Shown here: one piece after another, positions 48,512 through 56,500 of the stretch | Numbering within the stretch: the first letter of the stretch is position 1 | How the letters are laid out: each line of letters starts with the position of its first letter | Assembly (NCBI GenBank): GCA_027587225.1 | Contig: JAPDDQ010000006.1 | Location: 62,001 to 126,000, forward strand | Length of the DNA: 64,000 nt | Source of the DNA: Solirubrobacter taibaiensis | GTDB taxonomy: Bacteria; Actinomycetota; Thermoleophilia; Solirubrobacterales; Solirubrobacteraceae | Reading direction: 5' to 3' | Program-made: the position numbers and the translations under genes | The notes under the pieces: model-generated | Seen by the model: only the letters and a program-made list of their open reading frames with translations | What the model was told of the DNA's origin: nothing | Database searches by the model: none

Positions 48512-49253
48512 TCAACTCGCCGCCGCGCTTGCGGACGGAACGACCCGTGTCGTCGATCTCACGCAGCCGTTGAGTGAGACCACGCCGGTGCTGCAGCTCC
48601 CACCGCCGTTCGCGAACACGCCGGGACTCTCTCGCGAGACGATCAGCGAGTACGACGACGCCGGACCCGCCTGGGCGTGGAAGACGCTCACCGTCGGCGA
48701 GCACGTGGGCACGCACTTCGACGCGCCGATCCACTGGATCACCGGCCGCGGCGGCGAGGACGTCGCCAGCGCACCCGCATCCAAGCTCGTCGCCCCGTGC
48801 GCGGTGATCGACAAGTCCTCCGAGGCGGCCGGCGACCCCAACTACCTGCTGACCCTGGAGGACATCCAGGCGTGGGAGAACGAGCACGGCGCGCTGCCAG
48901 ACGGCGGTTGGCTGTTCCTCCGCACGGGCTGGGACGCCCGCGCCCACGACCAGGCCGAGTTCCTCAACGGCGGTGAGACGCCCGGCCCGGACGTCGACGC
49001 CGCCCGGTACCTCGCCGAGAAGGCCCCCATCGTCGGCTTCGGCTGCGAGACCGTCGGCACCGACGCGGGCCTCGCCCACTCGTTCGACCCGGCCTTCCCG
49101 GTCCACCACCTGCTGCTCGGCGCCGGCAAGTACGGCCTCACGCAGCTCGCGAACCTGGCAGAGCTCCCGCCGACAGGCGCGATCGCGATCGTCGCCCCGC
49201 TCAAGCTCGTCGACGGCACGGGCTCCCCAAGCCGCGTGTTCGCGCTTATCTGA
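48501..49253 (+). CDS. Cyclase family protein (kynurenine formamidase-like)
   Basis: A 250-residue metal-dependent hydrolase of the cyclase family. VVDLTQPLSETTPVLQLPPP opens it, the metal motif is VGEHVGTHFDAPIHW (HxGTHxDxPxH), followed by CETVGTDAGLAHSF and FPVHHLLLGAGKYGLTQLAN. Relatives open amides or lactones (kynurenine formamidase, isatin hydrolase). GAGGAGG lies 6 nt before its GTG start, inside the end of the TPP-enzyme gene. The two enzymes probably act in one pathway, for example hydrolysis plus decarboxylation of a cyclic or N-acyl keto acid (inference). Confidence 0.88.
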   Translation: MATDQLAAALADGTTRVVDLTQPLSETTPVLQLPPPFANTPGLSRETISEYDDAGPAWAWKTLTVGEHVGTHFDAPIHWITGRGGEDVASAPASKLVAPCAVIDKSSEAAGDPNYLLTLEDIQAWENEHGALPDGGWLFLRTGWDARAHDQAEFLNGGETPGPDVDAARYLAEKAPIVGFGCETVGTDAGLAHSFDPAFPVHHLLLGAGKYGLTQLANLAELPPTGAIAIVAPLKLVDGTGSPSRVFALI

Positions 49254-49980
49254 GCAGCCGCTCGCGCAGCGGAGCCGGGTCGAAGCCGTGCTCCGCGAGC
49301 CAGCCCGCCGCGCCACCGTGGCGTTCGTCGAGGACCTCGAGCACGCGCTCGAGGTACTCGGGGCGCGGCATGCGCTGGTCGTCGGGGATGCCTTCGAGGT
49401 CGCGCCGGTAGGTCTCCGAGGCGCGCAGACGGTCCATGATCGCCTTGATCCGCTCGCCGGTGGCCTCGTAGTCGGCGATGATCGCGTCGCGCTCCACGCC
49501 CACCGCCGCGAGCGCCATGGCGACGACCACGCCCGTGCGGTCCTTGCCCGCCGCGCAGTGCACGAGCACCGATCCGTCGGCGGTCGCGATGTCCTCCAGC
49601 GCACCGACGATCGAGTCCGGACGGTCGCGCAGATACGCGAGGTAGTACTGGACCGCGGGGTTCTCGCCGTCGGCGCGGGAGATCATGACGTCGGTCAGCT
49701 GCCCCTTCTCGGGATACAGCGAGCGATGGCGGATCTCCACACGGTCGTCGGCCACGAGCGGGCCCGGGCCTTCGAGGTCGAGCTCGGCGTGCGTGCGCAG
49801 GTCCACGACGACGCGGACGCCGAGCTCGTCGACGAGCCGCGCGACGTCGCGCTCGGTCAGTCCCTGCAGATTGTCGGACCGGACGAGCACGCCCGGTGCG
49901 GTGACACCTCCGCCCTCGACCGGCAGCCCGCCGATGTCGCGGACGTTGACCGCGCCTTCGAGGTCAACCCAGGCGCGCAG
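49246..49980 (-). CDS. Tyrosine-protein phosphatase (PtpB-like), probable CTG start
   Basis: A tyrosine/serine phosphatase of the Mycobacterium PtpB type with the P-loop VLVHCAAGKDRTGVVVAMAL (HCX5R). Conserved upstream sequence (VDLEGAVNVRDIGGLPVEGG) reads in frame before the first GTG at 49890. The only plausible start for it is a CTG at 49980, with AGGAG 10 nt upstream. That gives 244 residues and a 17-bp overlap with serS. The frame is closed by a stop further upstream and has no ATG, GTG or TTG. The shorter form from 49890 (214 residues) would lack the conserved VNVRDIGG loop. It dephosphorylates protein or lipid substrates; targets are unknown. Confidence 0.85.
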   Translation of the reverse strand: MRAWVDLEGAVNVRDIGGLPVEGGGVTAPGVLVRSDNLQGLTERDVARLVDELGVRVVVDLRTHAELDLEGPGPLVADDRVEIRHRSLYPEKGQLTDVMISRADGENPAVQYYLAYLRDRPDSIVGALEDIATADGSVLVHCAAGKDRTGVVVAMALAAVGVERDAIIADYEATGERIKAIMDRLRASETYRRDLEGIPDDQRMPRPEYLERVLEVLDERHGGAAGWLAEHGFDPAPLRERLLR

Positions 49981-51196
49981 GGGCGCCCCACTCCTGCAGG
50001 ACCTGCGGGATCTCGACCCCGCCGTCGTCGGTCTGGTGGTTCTCCATCAACGCGATCAACGCGCGGCTGACAGCCACGGCGGTGCCGTTGAGCGTGTAGA
50101 CATGCGTCGGTTTGCCGCCCTCGGGCCGGTACCGGATGTCCAGGCGACGGGCCTGGAAATCGGTCGTGTTGGAGGTGGAGGTGACCTCGCGGAAGCGCTG
50201 TTGCGACGGCAGCCAGGCCTCGATGTCGTACTTCTTGACGGCCGAGTTGCCGAGGTCGTTGACGGCGATGTTCACGACGCGATACGGGATCTCGAGGCCC
50301 TGCCAGATCTCCTCTTCGATCGCGAGCAGGCGCTCGTGCTCGGCCGCGGCGTCCTGCGGCTCCACGAACGCGAACATCTCGACCTTGTCGAACTGGTGGA
50401 CGCGGAAGATGCCGCGCGTGTCCTTGCCGGCGGCGCCCGCTTCACGCCGGAAGCACGGCGAGAAGCCGGCGTAGCGGAGCGGCACCTCGTCCATGATCTG
50501 GCCCGCGTGCAGCGACGCGAGCGGCACCTCGGAGGTCCCGGTGAGGTACAGCGGATCGTCGGCCAGGCGGTAGATCTGCTGCTCGGTGTCAGGCAGGAAG
50601 CCGGTGCCGAACAGCGCCTCTTCCTTGACCAGCACGGGCGGGACGACGGGCTCGAACCCGTGCCCGCGCAGCTTCTCCATCGTCCAGCGCACGAGCGCCA
50701 GCTCCAGGAACACGAGGTCGCCCTTGAGGTAGGCGAAGCGCGAGCCCGACGTCCTGGAGCCCGCCTCCATGTCGATCATCGCGCCGGCCAGCTCGAGGTG
50801 GTCCTTGCCGGCGGGGGCGAACGAACCCCACTCGCTGAGGACGTTGTCCTCGTCGGCGGCGGACGGGTCGGGCGGGTTGGGCAGCGTCGTCTCGAGCTGG
50901 TAGAGCTCCTCCGCGAGGCGTGTCTCCTCGGGCTCGAGCTCCTTGACGCGCGCGCTCACCGCCTGCATCGCGGCGATCGCCTCAGACGCGTCGGCACCGG
51001 TGCGCTTGGCGTCGCCGATCGCCTTCGCGCCGGCGTTGCGCTCGGCCTGCGCGGCCTGCAACTCGGGGCGAATGGCGTTCAGACGTTCACGCGCGGCCAA
51101 GGCGGCGCGCAGGCGTTCATCGCTGCCGTCCCCGCGCCGTGCGAGCGCGGCGAGCGCCGGTTCCGGGTCGCGGCTGATCGCGCGCAGGTCCAACAT
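49964..51196 (-). CDS. serS: Seryl-tRNA synthetase
   Basis: A 410-residue class II synthetase. It has an N-terminal helical arm (residues ~25-100, Ala/Glu-rich coiled coil), motif 2 AGFSPCFRREAGAAGKDTRG followed by IFRVHQFDKVEMF, TSEVPLASLHAG, and motif 3 TSTSNTTDFQARRLDIRYRP. It charges tRNA-Ser, two isoacceptors of which are encoded in this window. The length fits the family (~420). It is the upstream gene of an overlapping pair with the tyrosine phosphatase. Confidence 0.96.
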   Translation of the reverse strand: MLDLRAISRDPEPALAALARRGDGSDERLRAALAARERLNAIRPELQAAQAERNAGAKAIGDAKRTGADASEAIAAMQAVSARVKELEPEETRLAEELYQLETTLPNPPDPSAADEDNVLSEWGSFAPAGKDHLELAGAMIDMEAGSRTSGSRFAYLKGDLVFLELALVRWTMEKLRGHGFEPVVPPVLVKEEALFGTGFLPDTEQQIYRLADDPLYLTGTSEVPLASLHAGQIMDEVPLRYAGFSPCFRREAGAAGKDTRGIFRVHQFDKVEMFAFVEPQDAAAEHERLLAIEEEIWQGLEIPYRVVNIAVNDLGNSAVKKYDIEAWLPSQQRFREVTSTSNTTDFQARRLDIRYRPEGGKPTHVYTLNGTAVAVSRALIALMENHQTDDGGVEIPQVLQEWGAPARLG

Positions 51197-51206
51197 CTCG
51201 GGCGGC

Positions 51207-51611
51207 CTACTGCGTGGCCGGGCAGTCGGGGATGTCCCCTTCTTCCGGCTTGGAGTATTTCTGCAAGAACTCGGCCACCAGCTTCGCGTCGTCGCCGGTG
51301 ATGATGTTCTGCGGCATCGGGCCGGACGAGAAACCGCCGTTGCGGATCGCGTACAGGGCGCAGTTCACCGAGACGTGGCGCTGGTCGAAGTTCGGCCCGT
51401 CCTTGTACTCACGCGTCCGGATGTTCGTCGTGGAGCCCTGGGTACCCGCCACGCTGAGCGTGTGGCAGCCAGAGCAGTTCTCCTTGAAGATCGCCGCGGC
51501 GGCCCGCTCGTTTTCGGGGACCGAGATCCCCTCCTCGCCGCAGGCAGCGACACTGCCGGTGGTCGCGGCGAAAAGACTGGCGATCAGCAGGGCGCGGCGG
51601 AACCTCTTCAT
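51207..51611 (-). CDS. c-type cytochrome lipoprotein
   Basis: A 134-residue exported monohaem cytochrome c. The signal sequence (LLIASLFAATTGSVAACGEE) ends in a lipobox-like VAAC. The haem motif is ENCSGCHTL, and the axial Met is probably in GGFSSGPMPQNIITGDDAKL, followed by a C-terminal helix VAEFLQKYSK. It likely shuttles electrons outside the membrane. I start at the ATG at 51611; another at 51626 is possible. The divergent gene encodes a cupredoxin lipoprotein, a possible redox partner. Confidence 0.85.
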   Translation of the reverse strand: MKRFRRALLIASLFAATTGSVAACGEEGISVPENERAAAAIFKENCSGCHTLSVAGTQGSTTNIRTREYKDGPNFDQRHVSVNCALYAIRNGGFSSGPMPQNIITGDDAKLVAEFLQKYSKPEEGDIPDCPATQ

Positions 51612-51635
51612 CGGGTGCGACAGCATAGGGGACTG

Positions 51636-52010
51636 ATGCGTCTGCGGACTCCTACCTCCCTCGCGCTGGTCGCGCTCACTCTCGCCCTCAACGGCTGCGG
51701 CGCCGCGGGCGCACCCGTCCGCGAGCGCGGGACCACCTTCACCGTCACGGTCGACGAGTACCTGATCCGCCCACAACAGCTCCGCGTCCCCGAAGGCAAG
51801 CGACTGACCATGACCGTCACCAACCGCGGCCGGGCGGGGCATTCGATCCGCATCCGCGGCGCGACGAGGAACATCCTCGACTTCAAGTTCTTGCGGCCGG
51901 GTGAGTCCAGGACCCGCGAGTTCAGCCCCGGACCCGGCTCCTACACGATGTACTGCGTGCTCGCGAACCACGAGGAGCTCGGCTTGCACGGGAGGCTGAC
52001 GGTCGGATGA
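51636..52010 (+). CDS. Cupredoxin-like lipoprotein
   Basis: A 124-residue exported protein with lipobox LNGC and a cupredoxin fold (FTVTVDEYLIRPQQLRVPEG). Copper ligands are visible: His in GRAGHSIRI, then Cys and His in YCVLANHEELGLHG. The usual axial Met position after the second His reads Leu (ELGLHG), so a type 1 site with an altered axial ligand is likely. It may carry electrons or bind copper outside the membrane. Divergent from a cytochrome c gene and overlapping a flavin reductase gene by 4 bp. Confidence 0.8.
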   Translation: MRLRTPTSLALVALTLALNGCGAAGAPVRERGTTFTVTVDEYLIRPQQLRVPEGKRLTMTVTNRGRAGHSIRIRGATRNILDFKFLRPGESRTREFSPGPGSYTMYCVLANHEELGLHGRLTVG

Positions 52011-52477
52011 AGGTCGTCGAGCCCCAGCGCTTCCGCGCCGTGATGGGCCATTTCGCCACCGGCGTCACCGTGGTGACGGCGAGCGGGCCCGACGGGCCGG
52101 TCGGGATGACCGCGAACGCCGTCGCCTCGCTCTCGCTCGATCCGCTGCTGGCGCTCGTGTGCTTCGACAACGCCGCGCGCACGCTGCGTGTGGTGCGCGA
52201 GCAGCGGCGCTTCGGCATCAACGTGCTCGCCGCCGGCCAGGAGGACCTGGCGCGCCTGTTCGCGTCCAAGACGCCGGAGGCCGAGAAGTTCGCCGGCGTG
52301 CAACACACCGTGCACGAGGGCATTCCGGTCATCGAGGGGACCATCGCCTGGGTGGGCTGCACGCTCGAGCAGCTGATCCCCGGCGGCGACCACACGATCG
52401 GCATCGGCGCTGTCATCGCCGCCGAGCGCGCGACCGAGCGCGACCCGTTGATCTGGTACCGCGGCGAATACCGATGA
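52007..52477 (+). CDS. Flavin reductase-like (HpaC/NtaB family) protein
   Basis: A 156-residue FMN-binding split-barrel protein: FRAVMGHFATGVTVVTASGP, VGMTANAVASLSLDPLLALV and FGINVLAAGQEDLARLFASK are typical. Such proteins supply reduced flavin to a partner monooxygenase. No monooxygenase is adjacent, so the partner must be elsewhere. Coupled by 4-bp overlaps to the cupredoxin gene before it and the membrane protein gene after it. Confidence 0.9.
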   Translation: MKVVEPQRFRAVMGHFATGVTVVTASGPDGPVGMTANAVASLSLDPLLALVCFDNAARTLRVVREQRRFGINVLAAGQEDLARLFASKTPEAEKFAGVQHTVHEGIPVIEGTIAWVGCTLEQLIPGGDHTIGIGAVIAAERATERDPLIWYRGEYR

Positions 52478-52914
52478 GGGACCTCCACGTCTGGATCGGC
52501 GCGATCACAGTTGGCGCCAACACGCTGGCGGCGGCCATCGGCGGCGTGGCGTGGCTGCTGTGGGCGAACCCGAAGATCTTCTGGCTCACGCTCCGCGCCG
52601 GCCAGGTCCTGGTGATCGTCTCGGCGGTCATCGGCTCGGTCCTGTTGCTCGAGGGCCGAGACCTCCCGCGGCTGCATCTCGTCTATGCGCTCACCCCTGT
52701 CGCGGTCAGCTTCCTTGCCGAGCAACTCCGGATCGTCACGACGCCCACCTTTCTGGAACAACGCGGCCTGGAGGGCGGCAAGGACGTCGCGAAGCTCCCG
52801 ATGATCGAGCAGCAGGCGCTCGTCTCCGCGATCCTGCGGCGCGAGCTGGCGATCATGGCCACGTCCGCGGGCGTTGTGGCCACGTTGGTTGCGCGCGCAC
52901 AGCTCTGGCTCTGA
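52474..52914 (+). CDS. Conserved four-helix membrane protein
   Basis: A 146-residue membrane protein with four hydrophobic segments (WIGAITVGANTLAAAIGGVA, then AGQVLVIVSAVIGSVLLLEG, LVYALTPVAVSFLAEQLRIV and an end segment). I do not recognise a named family. The paired TM layout is like small integral proteins found next to cytochrome genes. It overlaps the flavin reductase gene (ATGA) and ends the operon before a weak terminator. Confidence 0.7.
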   Translation: MRDLHVWIGAITVGANTLAAAIGGVAWLLWANPKIFWLTLRAGQVLVIVSAVIGSVLLLEGRDLPRLHLVYALTPVAVSFLAEQLRIVTTPTFLEQRGLEGGKDVAKLPMIEQQALVSAILRRELAIMATSAGVVATLVARAQLWL

Positions 52915-52939
52915 ACTCGGCCGCCCAGAGCCCCCGCAG

Positions 52940-52972
52940 CCTCAAAGCCGACCATTGAGGTATGGATTTTTT
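52940..52972 (+). terminator. Weak intrinsic terminator before the nuo operon
   Basis: CCTCAA-N9-TTGAGG (52940-52960), then TATGGATTTTTT. A 6-bp stem with a long loop, followed by a T-run. It separates the cupredoxin/flavin reductase operon from nuoA. Confidence 0.5.
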
Positions 52973-53040
52973 GGCTCTATTCCGACCGTTTCGGTAGGTC
53001 TTTAGGTGCGCTTTGTAACTAAGTAACAGCGGCGCACAAG

Positions 53041-53421
53041 GTGCTACAAATCCCAGACGTGATCCGCGCGTACCTGCCGGCGATCGTCTTCGTGGTCCTA
53101 GGCATCGGCCTGGGCGCCGTTTTCGCGTCGCTCAACAGCGTGCTTGGCCCGAAGCCGCGCCACCAGCGCAAGGCGACCACCGAGCCGTACGAGAGTGGTC
53201 TGCCGTCAGAGGTCAAGAAGACGATGCGCTTCGGCATCTCCTTCTACCTCGTGGCGATGCTGTTCATCTTGTTCGACATCGAGACGATCTTCCTGTTCCC
53301 GGTGGCGATGCAGCTCAAGACCTTCGGGACCTTCGCGTTGGTGGAGATCTCGGTCTTCATCGTCTTGTTGTTCGTGGCGTTCGTGTACGTCTGGCGCAGA
53401 GGGGCACTCGAATGGAAATAG
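53041..53421 (+). CDS. nuoA: NADH-quinone oxidoreductase subunit A
   Basis: A 126-residue membrane subunit with three hydrophobic segments and the conserved EPYESGLP and [10 protein letters not shown] motifs, the acidic second being part of the quinone/proton path of complex I. The start is a GTG at 53041; a GTG at 53059 is an alternative, and neither has a strong ribosome binding site. It is the first gene of a nuoABCDEFGHIJKL operon, with an 80-bp AT-richer leader region upstream containing the inverted repeat ACCG-TTT-CGGT. Confidence 0.95.
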   Translation: MLQIPDVIRAYLPAIVFVVLGIGLGAVFASLNSVLGPKPRHQRKATTEPYESGLPSEVKKTMRFGISFYLVAMLFILFDIETIFLFPVAMQLKTFGTFALVEISVFIVLLFVAFVYVWRRGALEWK

Positions 53422-54098
53422 TTCGCCAGAAGCTCGGCAGCGGCGACGGGGGCGACTTCCGCTCGCGCCAGCTGACCGCGCGCCGCATGCTCAAGAACGA
53501 GCTCGAAGGCCCGGAGCTGGAGGAGTTCGTCGAGCAGCGCCTGCTCACGACGACGCTCGAGAAGGCCGGCAACTGGGCTCGCGGCAACGCGTTCATGCCC
53601 GCCACGTTCGGCCTCGCGTGCTGCGCGATCGAGATGATGGCCACGGTCAACCCGCGCATCGACATCGCGCGCTTCGGCTTCGAGGCGTTCCGCGCGTCCC
53701 CGCGCCAGGCCGACCTGATGATCATCTCGGGCCGGGTCAGCATCAAGATGGCCCCGGTCGTGCGCCGCGTGTACGACCAGATGCTCGAGCCCAAGTGGGC
53801 GATCGCCATGGGCGCCTGCTCGTCCTCGATGGGCGTCTTCAACAACTACGCGATCGTCCCGGCCGACAAGTTCCTGCCGGTGGACCTGCACATCCCGGGC
53901 TGCCCGCCGCGCCCGGAGGCGCTCGTCTACGGGATCCTCAAGCTGCGCAACATGGTCATGGCCAAGCCGGACGAGGGCTGGCGCGCCCGGTACGGCGGCG
54001 GCGGCACCGAGGAGTTCGACCCCAAGCAGATCGAGGTCGACCCGGACGCCGTGAACATCGCCGCCCAGACCTTGGGCAGGGCAGGCACCAGTGCCTGA
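53412..54098 (+). CDS. nuoB: NADH-quinone oxidoreductase subunit B
   Basis: A 228-residue hydrophilic subunit carrying the [4Fe-4S] cluster N2. Ligands are Cys70 and Cys71 in [11 protein letters not shown], Cys136 in [11 protein letters not shown] and Cys164 in [11 protein letters not shown]. It has N- and C-terminal extensions of about 35 and 45 residues beyond the core fold. N2 passes electrons to quinone. It overlaps nuoA by 10 bp. Confidence 0.96.
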   Translation: MEIVRQKLGSGDGGDFRSRQLTARRMLKNELEGPELEEFVEQRLLTTTLEKAGNWARGNAFMPATFGLACCAIEMMATVNPRIDIARFGFEAFRASPRQADLMIISGRVSIKMAPVVRRVYDQMLEPKWAIAMGACSSSMGVFNNYAIVPADKFLPVDLHIPGCPPRPEALVYGILKLRNMVMAKPDEGWRARYGGGGTEEFDPKQIEVDPDAVNIAAQTLGRAGTSA

Positions 54099-54603
54099 CG
54101 CGACCGGCCTGGAGCTGATCGCCCAGGAGCTGCGTGAGCGGGACGCCGATTCGGTGCTCGACACGGAGTTCTTCCGCGAGAAGGCCGCCATCACCGTCAC
54201 CGCGGGCTCGATCCGCGAGACGCTCGAGTGGCTGCGGACGAAGGGCTTCAACTTCCTGGCTTCGGTCCACGGCGTGGACTACTTCCCCGAGGAACCGCGC
54301 CTCGGCGTGCAGTACGAGATGCTGGACATGACCGAGGTGGACCGCATCACCGTCAAGGTGCGCGTCCCCCTCGACGAACCGCACGTCCCGTCCGTGATGG
54401 CCGCCTGGCCCACCGCGGACCATCAGGAGCGCGAGGTCTACGACATGTTCGGCGTGATCTTCGACGATCACCCGGACCTGCGCCGGATCCTGATGCCCGA
54501 GGACTACGAGGGCCACCCGCAGCGCCGCGACTTCCCGCTCGGCGGCGAGGCGATCCTCTTCACGCACAACGAGCCGAAGAACCCGGGGTGGTGGAAGAAA
54601 TGA
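54091..54603 (+). CDS. nuoC: NADH-quinone oxidoreductase subunit C
   Basis: A 170-residue peripheral-arm subunit with the 30-kDa signature: [12 protein letters not shown], then [20 protein letters not shown] and [20 protein letters not shown]. It starts with GTG at 54091 inside the end of nuoB and is not fused to nuoD. It scaffolds the junction between NuoB and NuoD. Confidence 0.95.
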   Translation: MPDATGLELIAQELRERDADSVLDTEFFREKAAITVTAGSIRETLEWLRTKGFNFLASVHGVDYFPEEPRLGVQYEMLDMTEVDRITVKVRVPLDEPHVPSVMAAWPTADHQEREVYDMFGVIFDDHPDLRRILMPEDYEGHPQRRDFPLGGEAILFTHNEPKNPGWWKK

Positions 54604-55871
54604 GCGACGTCACGCAACGTCCCGGCACGCAGTCGGCGATTCCCGGCGCCACCTACCGGGAGATGGAGCAGAGCTACGACGTCGGCTACGTCGAGCACCC
54701 CGAGCACGACGAGCTGCTCACCCTCAACTTCGGTCCGCATCACCCCGCCACGCACGGCGTGCTGCGGCTCATCTCGACGCTGGACGGCGAGATCGTCCGG
54801 GACATCAAGCCGGTCATCGGCTACGTCCACACGGGCATCGAGAAGAACTGCGAAGACAAGTCGTACTGGAAGGTCATCCCGCTCGTGGAGCGGATGGACT
54901 ACCTCTCGTACTACTTCAACGCGATGACCTACTGCGGTGCCGTGGAGACGCTCGTCGGCATCGACGTGCCGCCGCGCGCCCAGTACCTGCGCGTCGCGCA
55001 CATGGAGCTCAACCGGATCGCGTCGCACCTGCTGTGGCTGGCCACCGGCGGCCTGGACCTGGGCGCGATGTCCGTGTTCTTCTACGGCTGGCGCGACCGG
55101 GACACGATCCTGGACCTGTTCGAGATGTCCTCCGGCCAGCGCATGCACCCGCGCTACTTCCAGGTCGGCGGCGTCGCCGAGGACATCCCCGCGGGCTGGA
55201 TCAAGAAGGTCAAGCAGTTCACGGCCGGCTTCCCCAAGCGCCTGGACCAGTACGCCGAGCTGATCGACCAGAACCAGCTCCTGCTCTCGCGCCTGCAGGG
55301 CACGAACATCGTCGACAAGGAGACGCTGCTGCAGTACGGCGTCACCGGTCCGCTGCTGCGTGCCGCCGGCAACCCGTGGGACCTGCGCAAGGCCGCGCCC
55401 TACTCGAGCTACGACCACTTCGACTTCAAGATCCCGATCGGCACGGTCGGCGACAACTACGACCGCTACCGCATCCGCATGGCCGAGATGCGCGAGTCGG
55501 TGAAGATCATCGACCAGGCCGTCGACGGGCTGCCCGAGGGCGACTACATCACCAGCGACCGCAAGTACGCGCTGCCGCCGCGGCACGAGCTGGCGACGTC
55601 GATGGAAGCGCTCATCCACCACTTCAAGCTGGTGACCGAGGGCTTCCGCGTCCCGCCGGGCGAGGCGTACTACCCGATCGAGTCCCCGCGCGGTGAGCTC
55701 GGCTGCTTCGTGCGCTCCGACGGCTCCTCCAAGCCGGCGCGCGTGCACATGCGCGACCCCTCGTTCGTGAACCTGCAGGCCTTCAAGCCGATGGTCGAAG
55801 GCACGTACGTGGCCGACCTGATCGCGTGCCTGGCCATGCTGGACCCGATCCTCGGAGGCATCGATCGCTGA
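54600..55871 (+). CDS. nuoD: NADH-quinone oxidoreductase subunit D
   Basis: A 423-residue 49-kDa-type subunit. NFGPHHPATHGVLRLISTLD is the loop at the quinone site, followed by GYVHTGIEKNCEDKSYWKVI, MELNRIASHLLWLATGGLDL and the C-terminal RDPSFVNLQAFKPMVEGTYV ending DLIACLAMLDPILGGIDR. The quinone-head His and Tyr are in conserved positions (GPHHPATHG). It overlaps nuoC by 4 bp. Confidence 0.96.
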   Translation: MSDVTQRPGTQSAIPGATYREMEQSYDVGYVEHPEHDELLTLNFGPHHPATHGVLRLISTLDGEIVRDIKPVIGYVHTGIEKNCEDKSYWKVIPLVERMDYLSYYFNAMTYCGAVETLVGIDVPPRAQYLRVAHMELNRIASHLLWLATGGLDLGAMSVFFYGWRDRDTILDLFEMSSGQRMHPRYFQVGGVAEDIPAGWIKKVKQFTAGFPKRLDQYAELIDQNQLLLSRLQGTNIVDKETLLQYGVTGPLLRAAGNPWDLRKAAPYSSYDHFDFKIPIGTVGDNYDRYRIRMAEMRESVKIIDQAVDGLPEGDYITSDRKYALPPRHELATSMEALIHHFKLVTEGFRVPPGEAYYPIESPRGELGCFVRSDGSSKPARVHMRDPSFVNLQAFKPMVEGTYVADLIACLAMLDPILGGIDR

Positions 55872-56500
55872 TGGCCATCGATCCGAGCCAGATCAAGCGC
55901 TACGCCCACGGCTCCCGCGTCCCGGGCTGGGACTCGTCCGTGGACCTCACGAAGGACCCGGCGGTCGTGCCCGACCCCGCGACGACCTACGTGCCCGAGC
56001 ACGTGCGCGAGGCGATCGAGACGCTGATGGGCCGGTACCCGGACGTGCGCTCCGCCGCCATCCCGGCGATGAAGATCGTCCAGCGCGAGCACAGCTGGCT
56101 CTCGCCGACGGCGATGGAGCAGGCCGCGTGCGTGCTGCGCCTGACGCCTGCCTACCTCGTATCGGTCGCGAGCTTCTACGACATGTTCGAGCTCGCCCCC
56201 AAGGGCAAGAACGACGTGTACGTGTGCACCAACATCTCCTGCTCGATCCTGGGCGCCGACGCGGTCTACGCGCGGATGAAGGACGAGATGGAGGGTGACC
56301 CGGACTTCAACGTGCGCGCGTTCGAGTGCCTCGGCGCGTGTGAGATCGCGCCGATGGCGTCCGTCAACGGGGTCTACGTGGGCCCGCTGACCGAAGACGA
56401 CTGCGTGCAGATCAAGGAAGACCTCAAGGAGAACCGCGAGGTCCTCCCGGACAAGCAATTGGCCAAGCGCAAGGCCGCCTCCAAGCACTGGAACCGCTGA
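55871..56500 (+). CDS. nuoE: NADH-quinone oxidoreductase subunit E
   Basis: A 209-residue thioredoxin-like subunit with the [2Fe-2S] cluster N1a. Ligands are Cys119 and Cys124 (VCTNISCSILGA) and Cys153 and Cys157 (ECLGACEIAP). It is longer than the typical ~165 residues, with ~40 extra residues at the N-terminus and a basic tail. Its ATG shares one base with the nuoD stop (TGATG), so the two are translationally coupled. Confidence 0.95.
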   Translation: MAIDPSQIKRYAHGSRVPGWDSSVDLTKDPAVVPDPATTYVPEHVREAIETLMGRYPDVRSAAIPAMKIVQREHSWLSPTAMEQAACVLRLTPAYLVSVASFYDMFELAPKGKNDVYVCTNISCSILGADAVYARMKDEMEGDPDFNVRAFECLGACEIAPMASVNGVYVGPLTEDDCVQIKEDLKENREVLPDKQLAKRKAASKHWNR

